Shown: positions 43,346 to 52,561 of the stretch, piece after piece
How positions within the stretch are numbered: the first letter of the stretch is position 1
Layout of the letters: each line of letters opens with the position of its first letter
Origin: Leptolyngbya subtilissima AS-A7
GTDB lineage: Bacteria > Cyanobacteriota > Cyanobacteriia > Phormidesmidales > Phormidesmidaceae
Direction: 5' to 3'
DNA length: 64,000 nt
Assembly: GCF_039962255.1 (NCBI RefSeq)
Contig: NZ_JAMPKY010000008.1
Span: 62,001 to 126,000, forward strand
Notes under the pieces: model-generated
The model's input: only the letters and a program-made list of their open reading frames with translations
The model's database searches: none
What the model was told of the DNA's origin: nothing
Position numbers and translations under genes: made by a program

Positions 43346-44428
43346 TTACTGGCGGTAGCTAGGGTGGGGTTGGTAATAGACCTTCGCCCCTTGATCCGCC
43401 ACATAGTGGCAGGCCCAAAACGATCGGGCAAAGCTTCTCCACACCGGCTCTTCAGAGCGACGGTAATAATCGCCCAAAATTGGCTTAATGGCCTCGGTTG
43501 CCGTCTTCAGGTGATAGTGGGGAATAGCCAAGAAAATGTGGTGGGCCACGTGGGTGCCGATGTTGTGGTGAATGGGATTGATAAACCCATAGTCACGGTC
43601 AATGGTCGACAGCGCCCCCTTGAGGAAATACCACTCATCCCCCCGATACCAAGGGATATCTGGCTCGGTGTGGTGCAAAAACGTCACCAAATCAAGCCAC
43701 ACAATGAACACCAGGTAGGGTGCTACATAGTAGGTCGCCAAAAACAACAGCCCCTGAGTTAATCCTACCCAGGCCAAAAACACGACCATAGCCGACCAGC
43801 ACAGAGTGCTCACCAGCACGTCACGCCGCTCAGAGGGACGAAACAGCGGACTGCTGGGCATGAAGTGAGAGCCACTGCGCCCCGACGACCGAAAGAACAG
43901 ATAGAACGGATAAGCAAACAACGCTCCGTAGAAACGCACCATCTTTTGCGCCCAAGGCATAGCTTGATAGGTCGACTCATCTATTGGGTACCAACTTTCG
44001 TCAGTGTCGATGTTGCCGGTGTTGGCGTGATGGGTGCGGTGGCTAATTCGCCAGCCGTGGTAAGGCACCAAAATGGGCGTGTGGGACAGATGACCGACCA
44101 GGCTGTTGAGCCACTTGTAGCGAGAAAATGAGCCATGGCCGCAGTCGTGGCCGACCACAAAAATAGCCCAGAACATCGTGCCCTGAGCCAGCCAAAATAT
44201 TGGGAAAAACAGCCAAGAATTGACTGCGTGGGCCACGGCATATAGCGCCGCGATAATCCCTAAATCTAAAAAGAAGTAGGCCAGCGACTTAAGCACGGAA
44301 GGCTGAAAACAATGGGCCGGAATCGCCGCCCTGAGATCTTGAAGGGTAAAGTCTAGCTCCTGGGCTGAGCGAACGTAGGCCGAAAATTCTGCATCTGTAG
44401 CTCCTGGAGGAACACGATCTACTTGCAC
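43346..44428 (-). CDS. desB: omega-3 (delta-15) fatty acid desaturase, DesB type
   Basis: A 360-residue integral-membrane di-iron enzyme introducing a double bond at the omega-3 position of lipid-bound fatty acids. Three His boxes are visible: GHDCGH, HRTHH (in HGWRISHRTHH) and HVAHH. The phrases LVPYHGWRISHRTHH and DRDYGFINPIHHNIGTHVAHH, followed by IPHYHLKTATEAIKP, match DesB and plant omega-3 enzymes better than DesA. About four hydrophobic membrane segments surround the boxes. In cyanobacteria desB is often induced in the cold. Alternative: another front-end or delta-12 desaturase, less likely. The 294-bp upstream gap (44429-44722) carries its promoter. Confidence 0.92.
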   Translation of the reverse strand: MQVDRVPPGATDAEFSAYVRSAQELDFTLQDLRAAIPAHCFQPSVLKSLAYFFLDLGIIAALYAVAHAVNSWLFFPIFWLAQGTMFWAIFVVGHDCGHGSFSRYKWLNSLVGHLSHTPILVPYHGWRISHRTHHANTGNIDTDESWYPIDESTYQAMPWAQKMVRFYGALFAYPFYLFFRSSGRSGSHFMPSSPLFRPSERRDVLVSTLCWSAMVVFLAWVGLTQGLLFLATYYVAPYLVFIVWLDLVTFLHHTEPDIPWYRGDEWYFLKGALSTIDRDYGFINPIHHNIGTHVAHHIFLAIPHYHLKTATEAIKPILGDYYRRSEEPVWRSFARSFWACHYVADQGAKVYYQPHPSYRQ

Positions 44429-44722
44429 GAAAGTACCAATTTAACCATAGAGACGAACGCCCAGCTACTTCAAAAAAAATGAGCGGGCGTTACACAGCTT
44501 AACTTTTCGCGGCATAAAATTCTATCCCGCGATGGAGGAGCATAGTTAGTGAGTTAAAGCAATCTTTCTAGTTAGCCAGAGAAGAAGGAGTAGGTTGGGG
44601 GCTTTGAGCCTGTCTGTTGGGACTACAGATAAATGGGCTTTATTGACGCGATCGCAGAGCGAGTGCTATGCCTTCAACCTCTCCAATCGGGGCGATCGCC
44701 GATCTCAACCCGGCAGCAGTCC

Positions 44723-46348
44723 CTACTTAGGGCGCTCCTCTACCCATACCGACACCGAGCCACCATTGCAGCGAAACTCCGCCCAGCCGTCGCCATTGGT
44801 TGTGATAGTTTGAGAAATATGCCCAGTCAAGTCGTAGAACGTGGTGTTGGGCTTACCCACCTCCATCCACTTGGTGCCCTCTGATCCATTGCTCAGCAGC
44901 ACCGCCATGGCGTGGGGGTGGCCATCAGAGCCGAGCCGCGTCCAGCCCACCACATTGGGATGGTCAAAATAGTCATACTGAGGGCCGTAGGCAAAATGCT
45001 GGCGGCCAATCAGCAACCGGTCCAAAATTTCCCGATGCGAGTCCATCCAGATCTCGTACTCGTTGCCATCGCGGCCCTTGTCTACATAGTGAGCACCGTA
45101 ATAGTCGCAGTAGAAAATACAGGGATAGCCTTCTTCTCGCAGCAAAATCATGGCGTAGGCCAGGGGCTTAAACCACGATTCCACCACAGACTCCAGGGCT
45201 TGCAAGGGCTGGGTATCGTGATTTTCGACTAGGGTAACGGCCAGCAGCGGCATCTCTTTGACCACGGTGTTGTCAAAAATGGTGCGCAGGTCATAGTTAT
45301 TGCCCGCCTTACTGGCCTGGTAAAAGTTGTTGTGTAGCGGCGCGTCAAATAGGTCGAGCTGCCCGCCCGAGTTACCGGCATACCAGCTCAGCGCCCCTAG
45401 GTCGTAGGTCCAGTATTCGCCCACGCAAAACAGATCGCGCTGGGCATAGTGTTCCAAGTGGGCCAGCCAATCCACAAAGAAGTCACCACAGATATGCTTG
45501 ATAGCGTCTAAGCGAAACCCATCTACCCCGACGTGGTCGAGCATCCACTCGCCCCAGTATTTCAACTCGCCGCTCACTTCAGGATGGTCGATATCTAGAT
45601 CACAGCCCATCAGGTAGTCGAAACTGCCCCGTTCCCAACTCACCTTGTCTTCAAAGGTTTTGCCCTCAATTAGCCATACGGCTTTGTAGTCGGGTTCATA
45701 GCTGTTGTAGTCAACGCCGTCAAAGTGGTACCAATGCCACTTCATGCTTGAATATTTATCGCCTCGTCCGGGAAAGGTGAACTCTGTCCATGACTTGATT
45801 TGGCGCATTTCTCCTAAAGGACGGTGGCGATCGCTTGGATCCATCGGAATTGCCTTGAATTCCTCTTCACCATCGGCTGCCATTTTGTGGTTAAACACCA
45901 CATCGGCGTAGACGTTAATTCCTAAATCGCGGCAGGCTTTGACCGCTGCAACGTACTCATCCTTAGTGCCGTACTTCGTTCGCACTGTGCCTTTTTGGTC
46001 AAATTCTCCCAGATCAAACAGGTCGTAAACTCCGTAGCCAACGTCGTAGCCTCCGCCAATGCCTTTGTAAGCAGGCGGTAGCCACAGAGCGGTAATGCCG
46101 GCGTTGGCGAGGGCCTCGGCCTCCTCCTTAACGCGATTCCAGTGGCTACCATCAGCGGGGGTATACCAGTGGAAGTACTGCATCATAGTGCCGTTAAACT
46201 CCCCCCGCTTACGCCGACTCCGCAAGGTGTCGGCGTTAGCCTGCAGCCACTCCTGTAAAGACGCTTTAGCGGTTTCTGCTCCCTCTGGAGTGAGATTAGG
46301 GCCAATCGCCTTAAACCTATCCTTAAGCTGCTGAAAGGGATTAGACAT
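44723..46348 (-). CDS. alpha-amylase (GH13, cytoplasmic type)
   Basis: A 541-residue enzyme from the ATG at 46348, which has GGGGG shortly upstream; a GTG nine codons further up is also possible. The GH13 triad is present: nucleophile D281 (GFRLDAIKH), acid/base E311 (VGEYWTYD) and D378 (ENHDTQP). YFHWYTPADGSHWNRV and GGYDVGYGVYDLFDLGEF are typical of the cytoplasmic amylase group (Bacillus liquefying-type relatives). No signal peptide. A 60-residue N-terminal helical extension is unusual. It likely breaks down glycogen-derived maltodextrin, and may supply the TreY/TreZ pathway 8-12 kb away, though they are not in one operon. Confidence 0.95.
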   Translation of the reverse strand: MSNPFQQLKDRFKAIGPNLTPEGAETAKASLQEWLQANADTLRSRRKRGEFNGTMMQYFHWYTPADGSHWNRVKEEAEALANAGITALWLPPAYKGIGGGYDVGYGVYDLFDLGEFDQKGTVRTKYGTKDEYVAAVKACRDLGINVYADVVFNHKMAADGEEEFKAIPMDPSDRHRPLGEMRQIKSWTEFTFPGRGDKYSSMKWHWYHFDGVDYNSYEPDYKAVWLIEGKTFEDKVSWERGSFDYLMGCDLDIDHPEVSGELKYWGEWMLDHVGVDGFRLDAIKHICGDFFVDWLAHLEHYAQRDLFCVGEYWTYDLGALSWYAGNSGGQLDLFDAPLHNNFYQASKAGNNYDLRTIFDNTVVKEMPLLAVTLVENHDTQPLQALESVVESWFKPLAYAMILLREEGYPCIFYCDYYGAHYVDKGRDGNEYEIWMDSHREILDRLLIGRQHFAYGPQYDYFDHPNVVGWTRLGSDGHPHAMAVLLSNGSEGTKWMEVGKPNTTFYDLTGHISQTITTNGDGWAEFRCNGGSVSVWVEERPK

Positions 46349-46495
46349 AGCGACCCCCAGGGGAATAATTTCCACCAGAATAGGGGCAAACCCTAAGAGT
46401 TTGGTAAAAATTAGGGTTTAATTCTAGAAACTCACGTCTCTTTAGACTAATTACTAAGACCTCATCCCACTGCCTCTAACCCCTATGCAAACTAC

Positions 46496-47533
46496 CTAGC
46501 CAAACACTAGGAGCCACAGCGGAATAGTGAGCAGCAGGCCTCCTGTAGATAGGGCAATGCTGGCAGCGGCCAGTTCTCGGTCGAGATCGTACTCTTCGGC
46601 CAAAATTAGTCCCGCGAACGCGCTTGGCATACCCGACATCAGCACTAGCACTAGCACCCCATCCCTAGGCAGCCCTGCGCTCAAGGTCACCGCCCCTACC
46701 ATCACGGGCAGCACCAGCACCTTGAGCATCGCTGGTACCAGCGCTGGCTGTAGACTACTCCACCCCTGCAGTTGACTCAACCGCAGCCCCATCAGCACCA
46801 GCGCTACCGGAATCACCAACCACACCGACTGATGCAAAGTATCGTCAACCAGGGGCGGCCAGGTCCAAACTTGGGAGACTGAGCCTAATGCAAAGGCCCA
46901 TAGCGACGGTACGGTCACCACGTCACGTAGCTGCTGCCAACGCGATTGGGCGTGGGCACCGCGTCCAAACCAGCTGGCGATAAACACTCCTAGTCCATAG
47001 GTGCCGACCACGTTTTGGGTCACGCTATAGAACACAGCCCAGCCTAGGTAAGGACCATTGACCAGGGTGGGCACGATGGCTAGCCCGACAAACCCCGTAT
47101 TACCCAACATAGAGGCCAGCACAAAGCTACCCTGACGGGGTTTATCAACCCAGGTCATCGTGGCGGTGTCAGGCCACAAAGCCAATTCCACCGGCTGTGG
47201 GGGCAGCAGCTCTGACCCTGGGGCGACCCCGATTTCAATAGCGGCGGCCTCAACCGGGATGGTAGTGGCCAGCGATCGCACCACCGCTAACCCCACCAGC
47301 CCCAACCCCAGTCCTAGCCCTAGCGAGACAACGGTATACAACGGTGCTAGACCTGTGTCTTCCGCAAAGTGAGTTTGACGCGCCAGGGTAAAAATTTCGA
47401 GGGGAATGCCAATCCAATACAACCCTCGTCCCAGCAATCGAGGTAACGCCGCCGGCAAAAACCGGCCCAGCCCAGCCCCCAGCCCTACCCAAATAACCAG
47501 CGGCAAATAGGCTTGAATCAGAGAATTACGCAT
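46496..47533 (-). CDS. AEC (auxin efflux carrier) family transporter
   Basis: A 345-residue membrane protein with about ten hydrophobic segments in two five-helix halves separated by a hydrophilic stretch (about 90-135, EAAAIEIGVAPGSELLPP...). Family-like phrases include ASMLGNTGFVGLAIVPTL and the C-terminal VLMSGMPSAFAGLILAEEYDLDRELAAASIALSTGGLLL, the typical AEC last helices. Members export small carboxylates or signalling molecules; the substrate is unknown. The hydrophilic loop is longer than in many homologues. It is monocistronic. Confidence 0.9.
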   Translation of the reverse strand: MRNSLIQAYLPLVIWVGLGAGLGRFLPAALPRLLGRGLYWIGIPLEIFTLARQTHFAEDTGLAPLYTVVSLGLGLGLGLVGLAVVRSLATTIPVEAAAIEIGVAPGSELLPPQPVELALWPDTATMTWVDKPRQGSFVLASMLGNTGFVGLAIVPTLVNGPYLGWAVFYSVTQNVVGTYGLGVFIASWFGRGAHAQSRWQQLRDVVTVPSLWAFALGSVSQVWTWPPLVDDTLHQSVWLVIPVALVLMGLRLSQLQGWSSLQPALVPAMLKVLVLPVMVGAVTLSAGLPRDGVLVLVLMSGMPSAFAGLILAEEYDLDRELAAASIALSTGGLLLTIPLWLLVFG

Positions 47534-47894
47534 TTTGGCAGTTCGCTATGGCACTTACCCCACTCAGTAATCTACGGAGTTTTGGTCAAGTTGACGTTTA
47601 TTTAGTGCGATCGCAGCTCTAGCCGTAGACCCAACTTCAATGCCAACTACCAATCGCTCAATATGTCTTTAAAGAGAATCATTGATCCATTAAACCTCAG
47701 TTTCTTGCCTATCTTAAAAAAGCTGAAGTGACCCTACAACAGACCTTTAGACGACAACTTAGCTCTAAAAAGGGCGTTGAAATACAACCAACTACAACAT
47801 CCAGACGAGCTTAAAGTATAAAAAAATTAGCCTCTTCTGAAATTGTACGGACGAGTTTCAATACTATTAATCTTGGCCTCACAAAACTGTATCA

Positions 47895-47940
47895 ATCCTG
47901 TAAAAACAGGCTAGAAAACCCAGGGTTAGCTGTTTTTTTT
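47895..47940 (+). terminator. orphan Rho-independent terminator, possible small RNA 3' end
   Basis: An 11-bp stem with one bulge (aaaaacag-g-cta pairing with tag-ctgttttt, about 47902-47937) is followed by eight T (47933-47940). No plus-strand gene lies upstream: the 641-bp gap (47534-48174) begins at the start of the minus-strand AEC gene. Terminators without a gene may mark small RNAs. The minus strand also gives a U5 tail, so direction is not certain. Confidence 0.55.
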
Positions 47941-48174
47941 GATTTGATGATATCAGGTGGTTCAATCTGCGCGATCGCTGCCTAGTAACAGGCAACATCA
48001 CTTTGGCTCAAAGCCACCTCATCGTCATCAATAGGGATTGCATCACCGCTACAACTGTGAAATTCTCCACAGCCTACAACGCTTCGATGCCCCTGCCAGC
48101 CCCCAGCAGGACAAACACCCTAGCCCCCGGTCTCCTTTGATGACTCCTTTCATGCTTAGTTAGGGAGTACATAT

Positions 48175-48453
48175 TTGACTATGGCTACGTCTGCACCCCG
48201 TTCGTCGGTTGAGCCTCAGGTTGGCATTTATGAGTGCGCCATTACTCTCAAGTTTCGTATTTTAGAAGACAGCCACGTCATGGCCGATCGCGAACATCTG
48301 CTGGAACAGCTAATCGATGCCTTTTCCTATGGCAGTGACGAGTTCGTTGAGCAGCTTGACGCCCAGGTAGAGGTTGCCGAGGTTGCCGAACTCCAAGCAT
48401 CACCACTGATGCGGCGACAGCTAATTCGGCTACGCAATTTGCCCTCGGCCTAA
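48175..48453 (+). CDS. Npun_R1517 family heterocyst differentiation transcriptional regulator-like
   Basis: A 92-residue protein. The pattern VGIYECAITLKFRILEDSHVM, DREHLLEQLIDAFSYGSDEFVEQL and ASPLMRRQLIRLRN fits the Npun_R1517 family. The family name comes from heterocyst-forming Nostoc, but close homologues occur in non-heterocystous strains, so the name should not be taken as a function here. A TTG start at 48175 has GGAG seven nt upstream; the ATG two codons later is an alternative. It lies upstream of psb32 in the same direction (146 bp apart, with a hairpin at 48511-48527). Confidence 0.8.
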   Translation: MTMATSAPRSSVEPQVGIYECAITLKFRILEDSHVMADREHLLEQLIDAFSYGSDEFVEQLDAQVEVAEVAELQASPLMRRQLIRLRNLPSA

Positions 48454-48510
48454 GAATACACCCTTCAGTTGACTGACCTTTAAGGGGCAAACAAAACGAC
48501 CTAGTTCCCT

Positions 48511-48527
48511 CGGGGCTCTTAGCCCCG
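48511..48527. other. 7-bp GC hairpin between the Npun_R1517-family gene and psb32
   Basis: cggggct (48511-48517) pairs perfectly with agccccg (48521-48527) around a 3-nt loop. No U-tract follows, so read-through into psb32 is possible. Confidence 0.45.
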
Positions 48528-48599
48528 TATATTGGTTAATAGGCCAGGGTAGAACCCAGTTAGTTCCTTCTGGCTCAGCCGTTGTTGTAGCTTAGGCCC

Positions 48600-49337
48600 A
48601 TGAATAGTTACCCCTCCCAACGAACGCATAGTCGCTGGATTCAGGTCTGCTGGAGCGCGCTCTTGGGCCTAGTTTTACCCCTGTTCATGCTAGGGCTATT
48701 CGCCGAGCCTGCTGAGGCCGTAGCCGTATTCCAAGTTCCAACAGTGGCGGCGGGCGAGTCTACCTGGGTGGTTGACGAAGCCAATATCATCAGCCGCATC
48801 AATGAAAACAAAATTTCTAGTCGTTTCAGCGAGCTGGCGGCCGCTACCGGCAACGAGGTGCGCCTCGTAACTATCCACCACTTTGACTACGGCGATACCA
48901 TTCAAAGCTTCACCGATAAGTTATTTGAGCGCTGGTACTCTACCCCAGAAGAGCAAGCCAACCAAACTTTGCTGGTCCTCGACGAAGTCACTAAAACCGT
49001 AGGCATTCGCGTTGGCGCTCAAGCTGCGATCCTACTCACCGACGACATTGCTAACAGTGTTGCCCAGGAAACAGTGCTGTTTCCCCTGCTGGAAGGCGAC
49101 AAATACAACCAGTCGTTTTTGGCCGCCAGCGATCGCCTCGGGGCAGTACTAGGCGGTCAAGCAGATCCCGGCCCGCCCAACTTTGACGACTCCTTTGACA
49201 GCGAAAGTACCTTTGCCTCCGCCGAAGAAACCGCCGAAAACCGCGGCAACAGCACAGTGGTTCTAATTGTTTTGCTAGTGCTTGCCACCGTTATCCCGAT
49301 GGCAACCTATTTTTGGTACGTTGGATTCGGCAACTAA
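48600..49337 (+). CDS. psb32: TPM domain protein Psb32, photosystem II repair factor
   Basis: A 245-residue protein. A signal peptide (about 1-41, ending AEAVA) targets it to the lumen or periplasm. The TPM domain (about 55-190) has TWVVDEANIISRINENKISSRF, NEVRLVTIHHFDYGDT, and LLVLDEVTKTVGIRVGAQA. A C-terminal membrane helix (about 219-236, TVVLIVLLVLATVIPMATYF) is expected for Psb32. In Synechocystis Psb32 helps protect and repair photosystem II after high light. The region 195-218 is acidic and Ser-rich, a likely linker. A long 19-bp hairpin lies downstream between it and the convergent deacetylase gene. Confidence 0.9.
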   Translation: MNSYPSQRTHSRWIQVCWSALLGLVLPLFMLGLFAEPAEAVAVFQVPTVAAGESTWVVDEANIISRINENKISSRFSELAAATGNEVRLVTIHHFDYGDTIQSFTDKLFERWYSTPEEQANQTLLVLDEVTKTVGIRVGAQAAILLTDDIANSVAQETVLFPLLEGDKYNQSFLAASDRLGAVLGGQADPGPPNFDDSFDSESTFASAEETAENRGNSTVVLIVLLVLATVIPMATYFWYVGFGN

Positions 49338-49502
49338 ATCAGACAACACTCGCTGCCAAACCTGAGTTCAAGATAAGCAAGTGGCTTGAGTTACTGCTCA
49401 GTTTTTCAGACCGAACAGCCTAAGCGCTCAACCTGAAAACGAGTTATCTGGCCCCTACCTTGCTTCAAGTCATACACACGGCCATGGAAAACTTAGGTTG
49501 AC

Positions 49503-49544
49503 TGGTTTTAAGCCCAGGACAGCAGTGTCCTGGGCTTAAAACCA
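49503..49544. other. 19-bp perfect inverted repeat between psb32 and the deacetylase gene
   Basis: Arms 49503-49521 and 49526-49544 are exact reverse complements around a 4-nt loop. It lies between convergent 3' ends and could end transcription from both sides, but A-runs rather than T-runs flank the stem, so it is not a textbook terminator. Confidence 0.6.
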
Positions 49545-49552
49545 TAAGCGTT

Positions 49553-51499
49553 CTATCGCTTCATAGTGGTTGGGTTATCTTGATCCAATACCAAAGGACA
49601 GGGACTACCGTCGTTGGCTTCAGGAGGCACCAGTCCTAGAACGTGGGGTACCGGACGCGGAATATAGCCCACTAGGGAATCTCCTTGATAGGCCAGCGAA
49701 GTGCTGGCCCCAGAGTCAAGCATGACAGCATCACGCAGACCGGCCTGGTGCAGCAGTTCGCCTAGCTGTACCGAATCAACCATGGTGTGGGTCACGCCAA
49801 CCACCGGCTGCCCAGCCGTGTTAATACCCCAGAAGGCCCGATGGCGACGGGCATCGTAGTCAAACAGGGTGCCAAAACTACTAGCGGGTTGGGGTGAACC
49901 GTCTTTAACTAACCAGCCAGCCGCCACAAAGGCATCGGTTACCCCAGGTAGCTGCTGAGCCAAGCCTGCCAGCGTATTGTGACGAGTAGCATCAAAGGGC
50001 ACAAACTGAACCTTGTTAGGAGCAATTAGCACCAGAGGGCGGCTGTTGAGCTTGGGCGTTTCTCCCGGATAGCCTGGAACAAACTGCCGTGTGCTTTGGC
50101 TCAGGACCGGACCGATCATGACGTTGGAGTCCAGGTACTTGAGGGAGAAAAAGCCCCCGTCAACAGCTCCGGCAACGTTGCTGCCCGCTAGCATTTCTGG
50201 CAACTGGTAGCGACTGTTGGCGTGGATAGTAACCGGATGCCCGCCGCTGATCAGCGAAAATGACTGGTCCTCCCAATCTATCTTTTGCACAGCGACGGGA
50301 GTAGCGAAATTAAACGCGGAATCGGCGACAACGGGCATCGCGCCAGCCGTAGTAGGGCCACCCCAGGCCACCTCAAGCAACGACTGAAGATTGGATTGAC
50401 CAAACCGCTCGATGGCTAGCAGCGATTCTGAGGCACCGGCAAATTTTTCGTCACTCTCGCGCATTGTGAACCCCGCCAGATAGCCGGCATCGGCCACGGC
50501 CTGGGCAACCCGCTCATCATAGTGACCAGTGGGATAGCCAAAGTACTCGATAGGAATACCTAGTTGAGCCTCTAGTTGCCGCTTCGACTCAACCACTTCA
50601 TAGACTAGGTCCTCATCGCTGAGGGCTCTCAGGTCAGGAGGGTGAGTCACGCTATGGGAGGCAATGGTTACTAAGGGGTCAGCAGCCATAGTCTTAAGCT
50701 GATCCCACGTCAGGGTTGAGCGCCCAGCGACGGTACCATCGACCTTACCCGGGAAGACGAAGAAGGTAGCTGGTACCTGATACTTTTGCAGCAGCGGATA
50801 AACATGTTCGTAGTGGCCTAGATAGCCATCATCAAAGGTGATGAGCACAGGCTTTTCGGGCAGTGCCACACCGGTACGTAGGTGCTGCACCAGCTGGTCA
50901 GGGCTAATTGGCGTTAAGCCATTGTCCAGTATGGTTTTTAGGTGAGCCTCAAAATCTGCGGGGGTAAGATCAAAAAAGACTTCCGGTGGATCGAGGACAT
51001 CGTGGTACATCAACACCGGCACCCGAGCTTCGGCTGCTAGAGGATGAATACTGGGCCAGGGTGCAGCCCCCAGCTGAGCGATCGCCTCAATAGCCTGAGT
51101 TACAGCAGTACTAGGGCTAGAACCATGAAAGAGGCTTTCGCCCGCTGTAGCGCTACTAATCTCTGCCTGATTCAGACCCGCAGGGCGACGGCACAGCCTC
51201 TCACTGCTGACTACAGTAGGAAACGCATCTACCCCAGGGGCATCGGCTAGAGTCAGGAAATTTGGGTTGAGGGCTTGGGGCTGGTCAAGGGCCGCAGGGG
51301 CGGCAAGCCCCACGCTGCCAATGCTGATTAAGCCAGTACTGAGGGCGCCGGCCAAAGGCACAGCGGCCCCAAGCAAAAATGCTCCCGACCCTAACGTAAC
51401 CAGTGTTCGCACCTTAGACGGCTTAGCGCCGTCTGTCTTCTTTTCGCCCTTGACCATTGCTGCTACTCCCCACCAAGTTAGGCCCCGCCTAAGACCCAT
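49553..51499 (-). CDS. polysaccharide deacetylase and phosphodiester glycosidase fusion protein
   Basis: A 648-residue membrane-anchored or exported protein (N-terminal hydrophobic helix about 31-54). The middle (about 160-375) is a NodB-type deacetylase: VPVLMYHDVL, LITFDDGYLGH with metal-binding D223/D224, and ASHSVTHP with H282/H286. The C-terminal part (about 395-640) is a phosphodiester glycosidase (NAGPA/DUF2233-like) domain: GAVDGGFFSLKYL, and VMLDSGASTSLAYQGD. This suggests one enzyme that both deacetylates and cleaves a glycan or a phosphodiester-linked sugar outside the cytoplasm. The gene is monocistronic. A second phosphodiester glycosidase gene lies at 59603. Confidence 0.9.
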   Translation of the reverse strand: MGLRRGLTWWGVAAMVKGEKKTDGAKPSKVRTLVTLGSGAFLLGAAVPLAGALSTGLISIGSVGLAAPAALDQPQALNPNFLTLADAPGVDAFPTVVSSERLCRRPAGLNQAEISSATAGESLFHGSSPSTAVTQAIEAIAQLGAAPWPSIHPLAAEARVPVLMYHDVLDPPEVFFDLTPADFEAHLKTILDNGLTPISPDQLVQHLRTGVALPEKPVLITFDDGYLGHYEHVYPLLQKYQVPATFFVFPGKVDGTVAGRSTLTWDQLKTMAADPLVTIASHSVTHPPDLRALSDEDLVYEVVESKRQLEAQLGIPIEYFGYPTGHYDERVAQAVADAGYLAGFTMRESDEKFAGASESLLAIERFGQSNLQSLLEVAWGGPTTAGAMPVVADSAFNFATPVAVQKIDWEDQSFSLISGGHPVTIHANSRYQLPEMLAGSNVAGAVDGGFFSLKYLDSNVMIGPVLSQSTRQFVPGYPGETPKLNSRPLVLIAPNKVQFVPFDATRHNTLAGLAQQLPGVTDAFVAAGWLVKDGSPQPASSFGTLFDYDARRHRAFWGINTAGQPVVGVTHTMVDSVQLGELLHQAGLRDAVMLDSGASTSLAYQGDSLVGYIPRPVPHVLGLVPPEANDGSPCPLVLDQDNPTTMKR

Positions 51500-51655
51500 T
51501 ACATATTACTGGGCAATGCCGACTTTGTTTGCCCAGAGTGGGCCGCATTTCGGTTAAGGAGCTGTTAATTTAGGCCGGTCAGAGATCGGTGGTCAGAGGG
51601 CGCGATCGCGACAGCCTCGTCTTACTATGAAACAAGCCCGCTATTGCAAGTCCTC

Positions 51656-52561
51656 ATGACCGTTACCATTGCCTACCTAGGGCCTGAGGGCACCTATACC
51701 CAGCTTGCTGCCCTAGCCTATAGCCTTAATCTAGAGCAGCACACCAGCCCACCGGTCAACCTAGTGGCCTTCCCAAGCATTCCCAAAGCCATGCAGGCCA
51801 CTGCTGAAGGCATGACAACCTTGACGATTGTGCCGGTCGAAAATTCTACCGAAGGGGGAGTTACTACAACCCTAGATACTCTCTGGCAGCTTCAGCAACT
51901 TAAAATTCACCACGCTGTGGTCATGCCCATTCGCCACGGGTTGCTATCTCAGGCAACTTGCCTCAGCGTCATAGAAACAGTTTTCTCCCATCCCCAAGCG
52001 CTGTCTCAATGTCAGCGGTGGCTCGAGCACAACCTGCCCCAGGCAAACCTGGTTGCCACCCGTTCTACCACAGAAGCCCTCGACCACCTGACCGATAACA
52101 GCACAGTAGCCGCCATTTCTTCGGAATGGGCAGCCCAGCTCTACAACCTACCGATCTTGGTCCACAACATCAACGACCATTCCGACAATTGCACGAAGTT
52201 TTGGGTGCTTAAAGATGACAATAGGGAAGCAGGTCCGGTCAAAGGCCGGTACACCTCTCTAGCCTTCAGTCTGCCGGTGAACAGTCCTGGAGCGCTGCTT
52301 AAACCACTGGACGTATTTGCTCGTTCCGGCATCAATCTCAGCCGCATCGAGTCGCGTCCCACCAAGCGATCGCTGGGAGAATACCTGTTCTTTGTCGATT
52401 TAGAGACTGATGCTCATAGCCAAACGGGACAGCAGGCTCTTAACGAACTCCTGTACTGCACCGAATCCTTGGTTAATTTTGGCACCTATGACGTGGTTAC
52501 CGCAGACCCCAGCCTAGCTGCCGCCAAGGCTAAAACTCAGTCTACTCAAGCACTTCCTTAA
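51656..52561 (+). CDS. pheA: prephenate dehydratase
   Basis: A 301-residue cytoplasmic enzyme converting prephenate to phenylpyruvate in phenylalanine synthesis. The ATG at 51656 is chosen (MTVTIAYLGPEGTYTQLAAL); a TTG four codons upstream is possible. The periplasmic-binding-like dehydratase halves contain VPVENSTEGGVTTTLD and the Thr-Arg-Ser motif region VATRSTTEALDHL. A C-terminal ACT domain (about 200-285) with GALLKPLDVFARSGINLSRIESRPTKRSLGEYLFFVD mediates Phe feedback. There is no chorismate mutase fusion, as usual in cyanobacteria. It overlaps the next, convergent gene by 20 bp at their 3' ends. Confidence 0.97.
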   Translation: MTVTIAYLGPEGTYTQLAALAYSLNLEQHTSPPVNLVAFPSIPKAMQATAEGMTTLTIVPVENSTEGGVTTTLDTLWQLQQLKIHHAVVMPIRHGLLSQATCLSVIETVFSHPQALSQCQRWLEHNLPQANLVATRSTTEALDHLTDNSTVAAISSEWAAQLYNLPILVHNINDHSDNCTKFWVLKDDNREAGPVKGRYTSLAFSLPVNSPGALLKPLDVFARSGINLSRIESRPTKRSLGEYLFFVDLETDAHSQTGQQALNELLYCTESLVNFGTYDVVTADPSLAAAKAKTQSTQALP

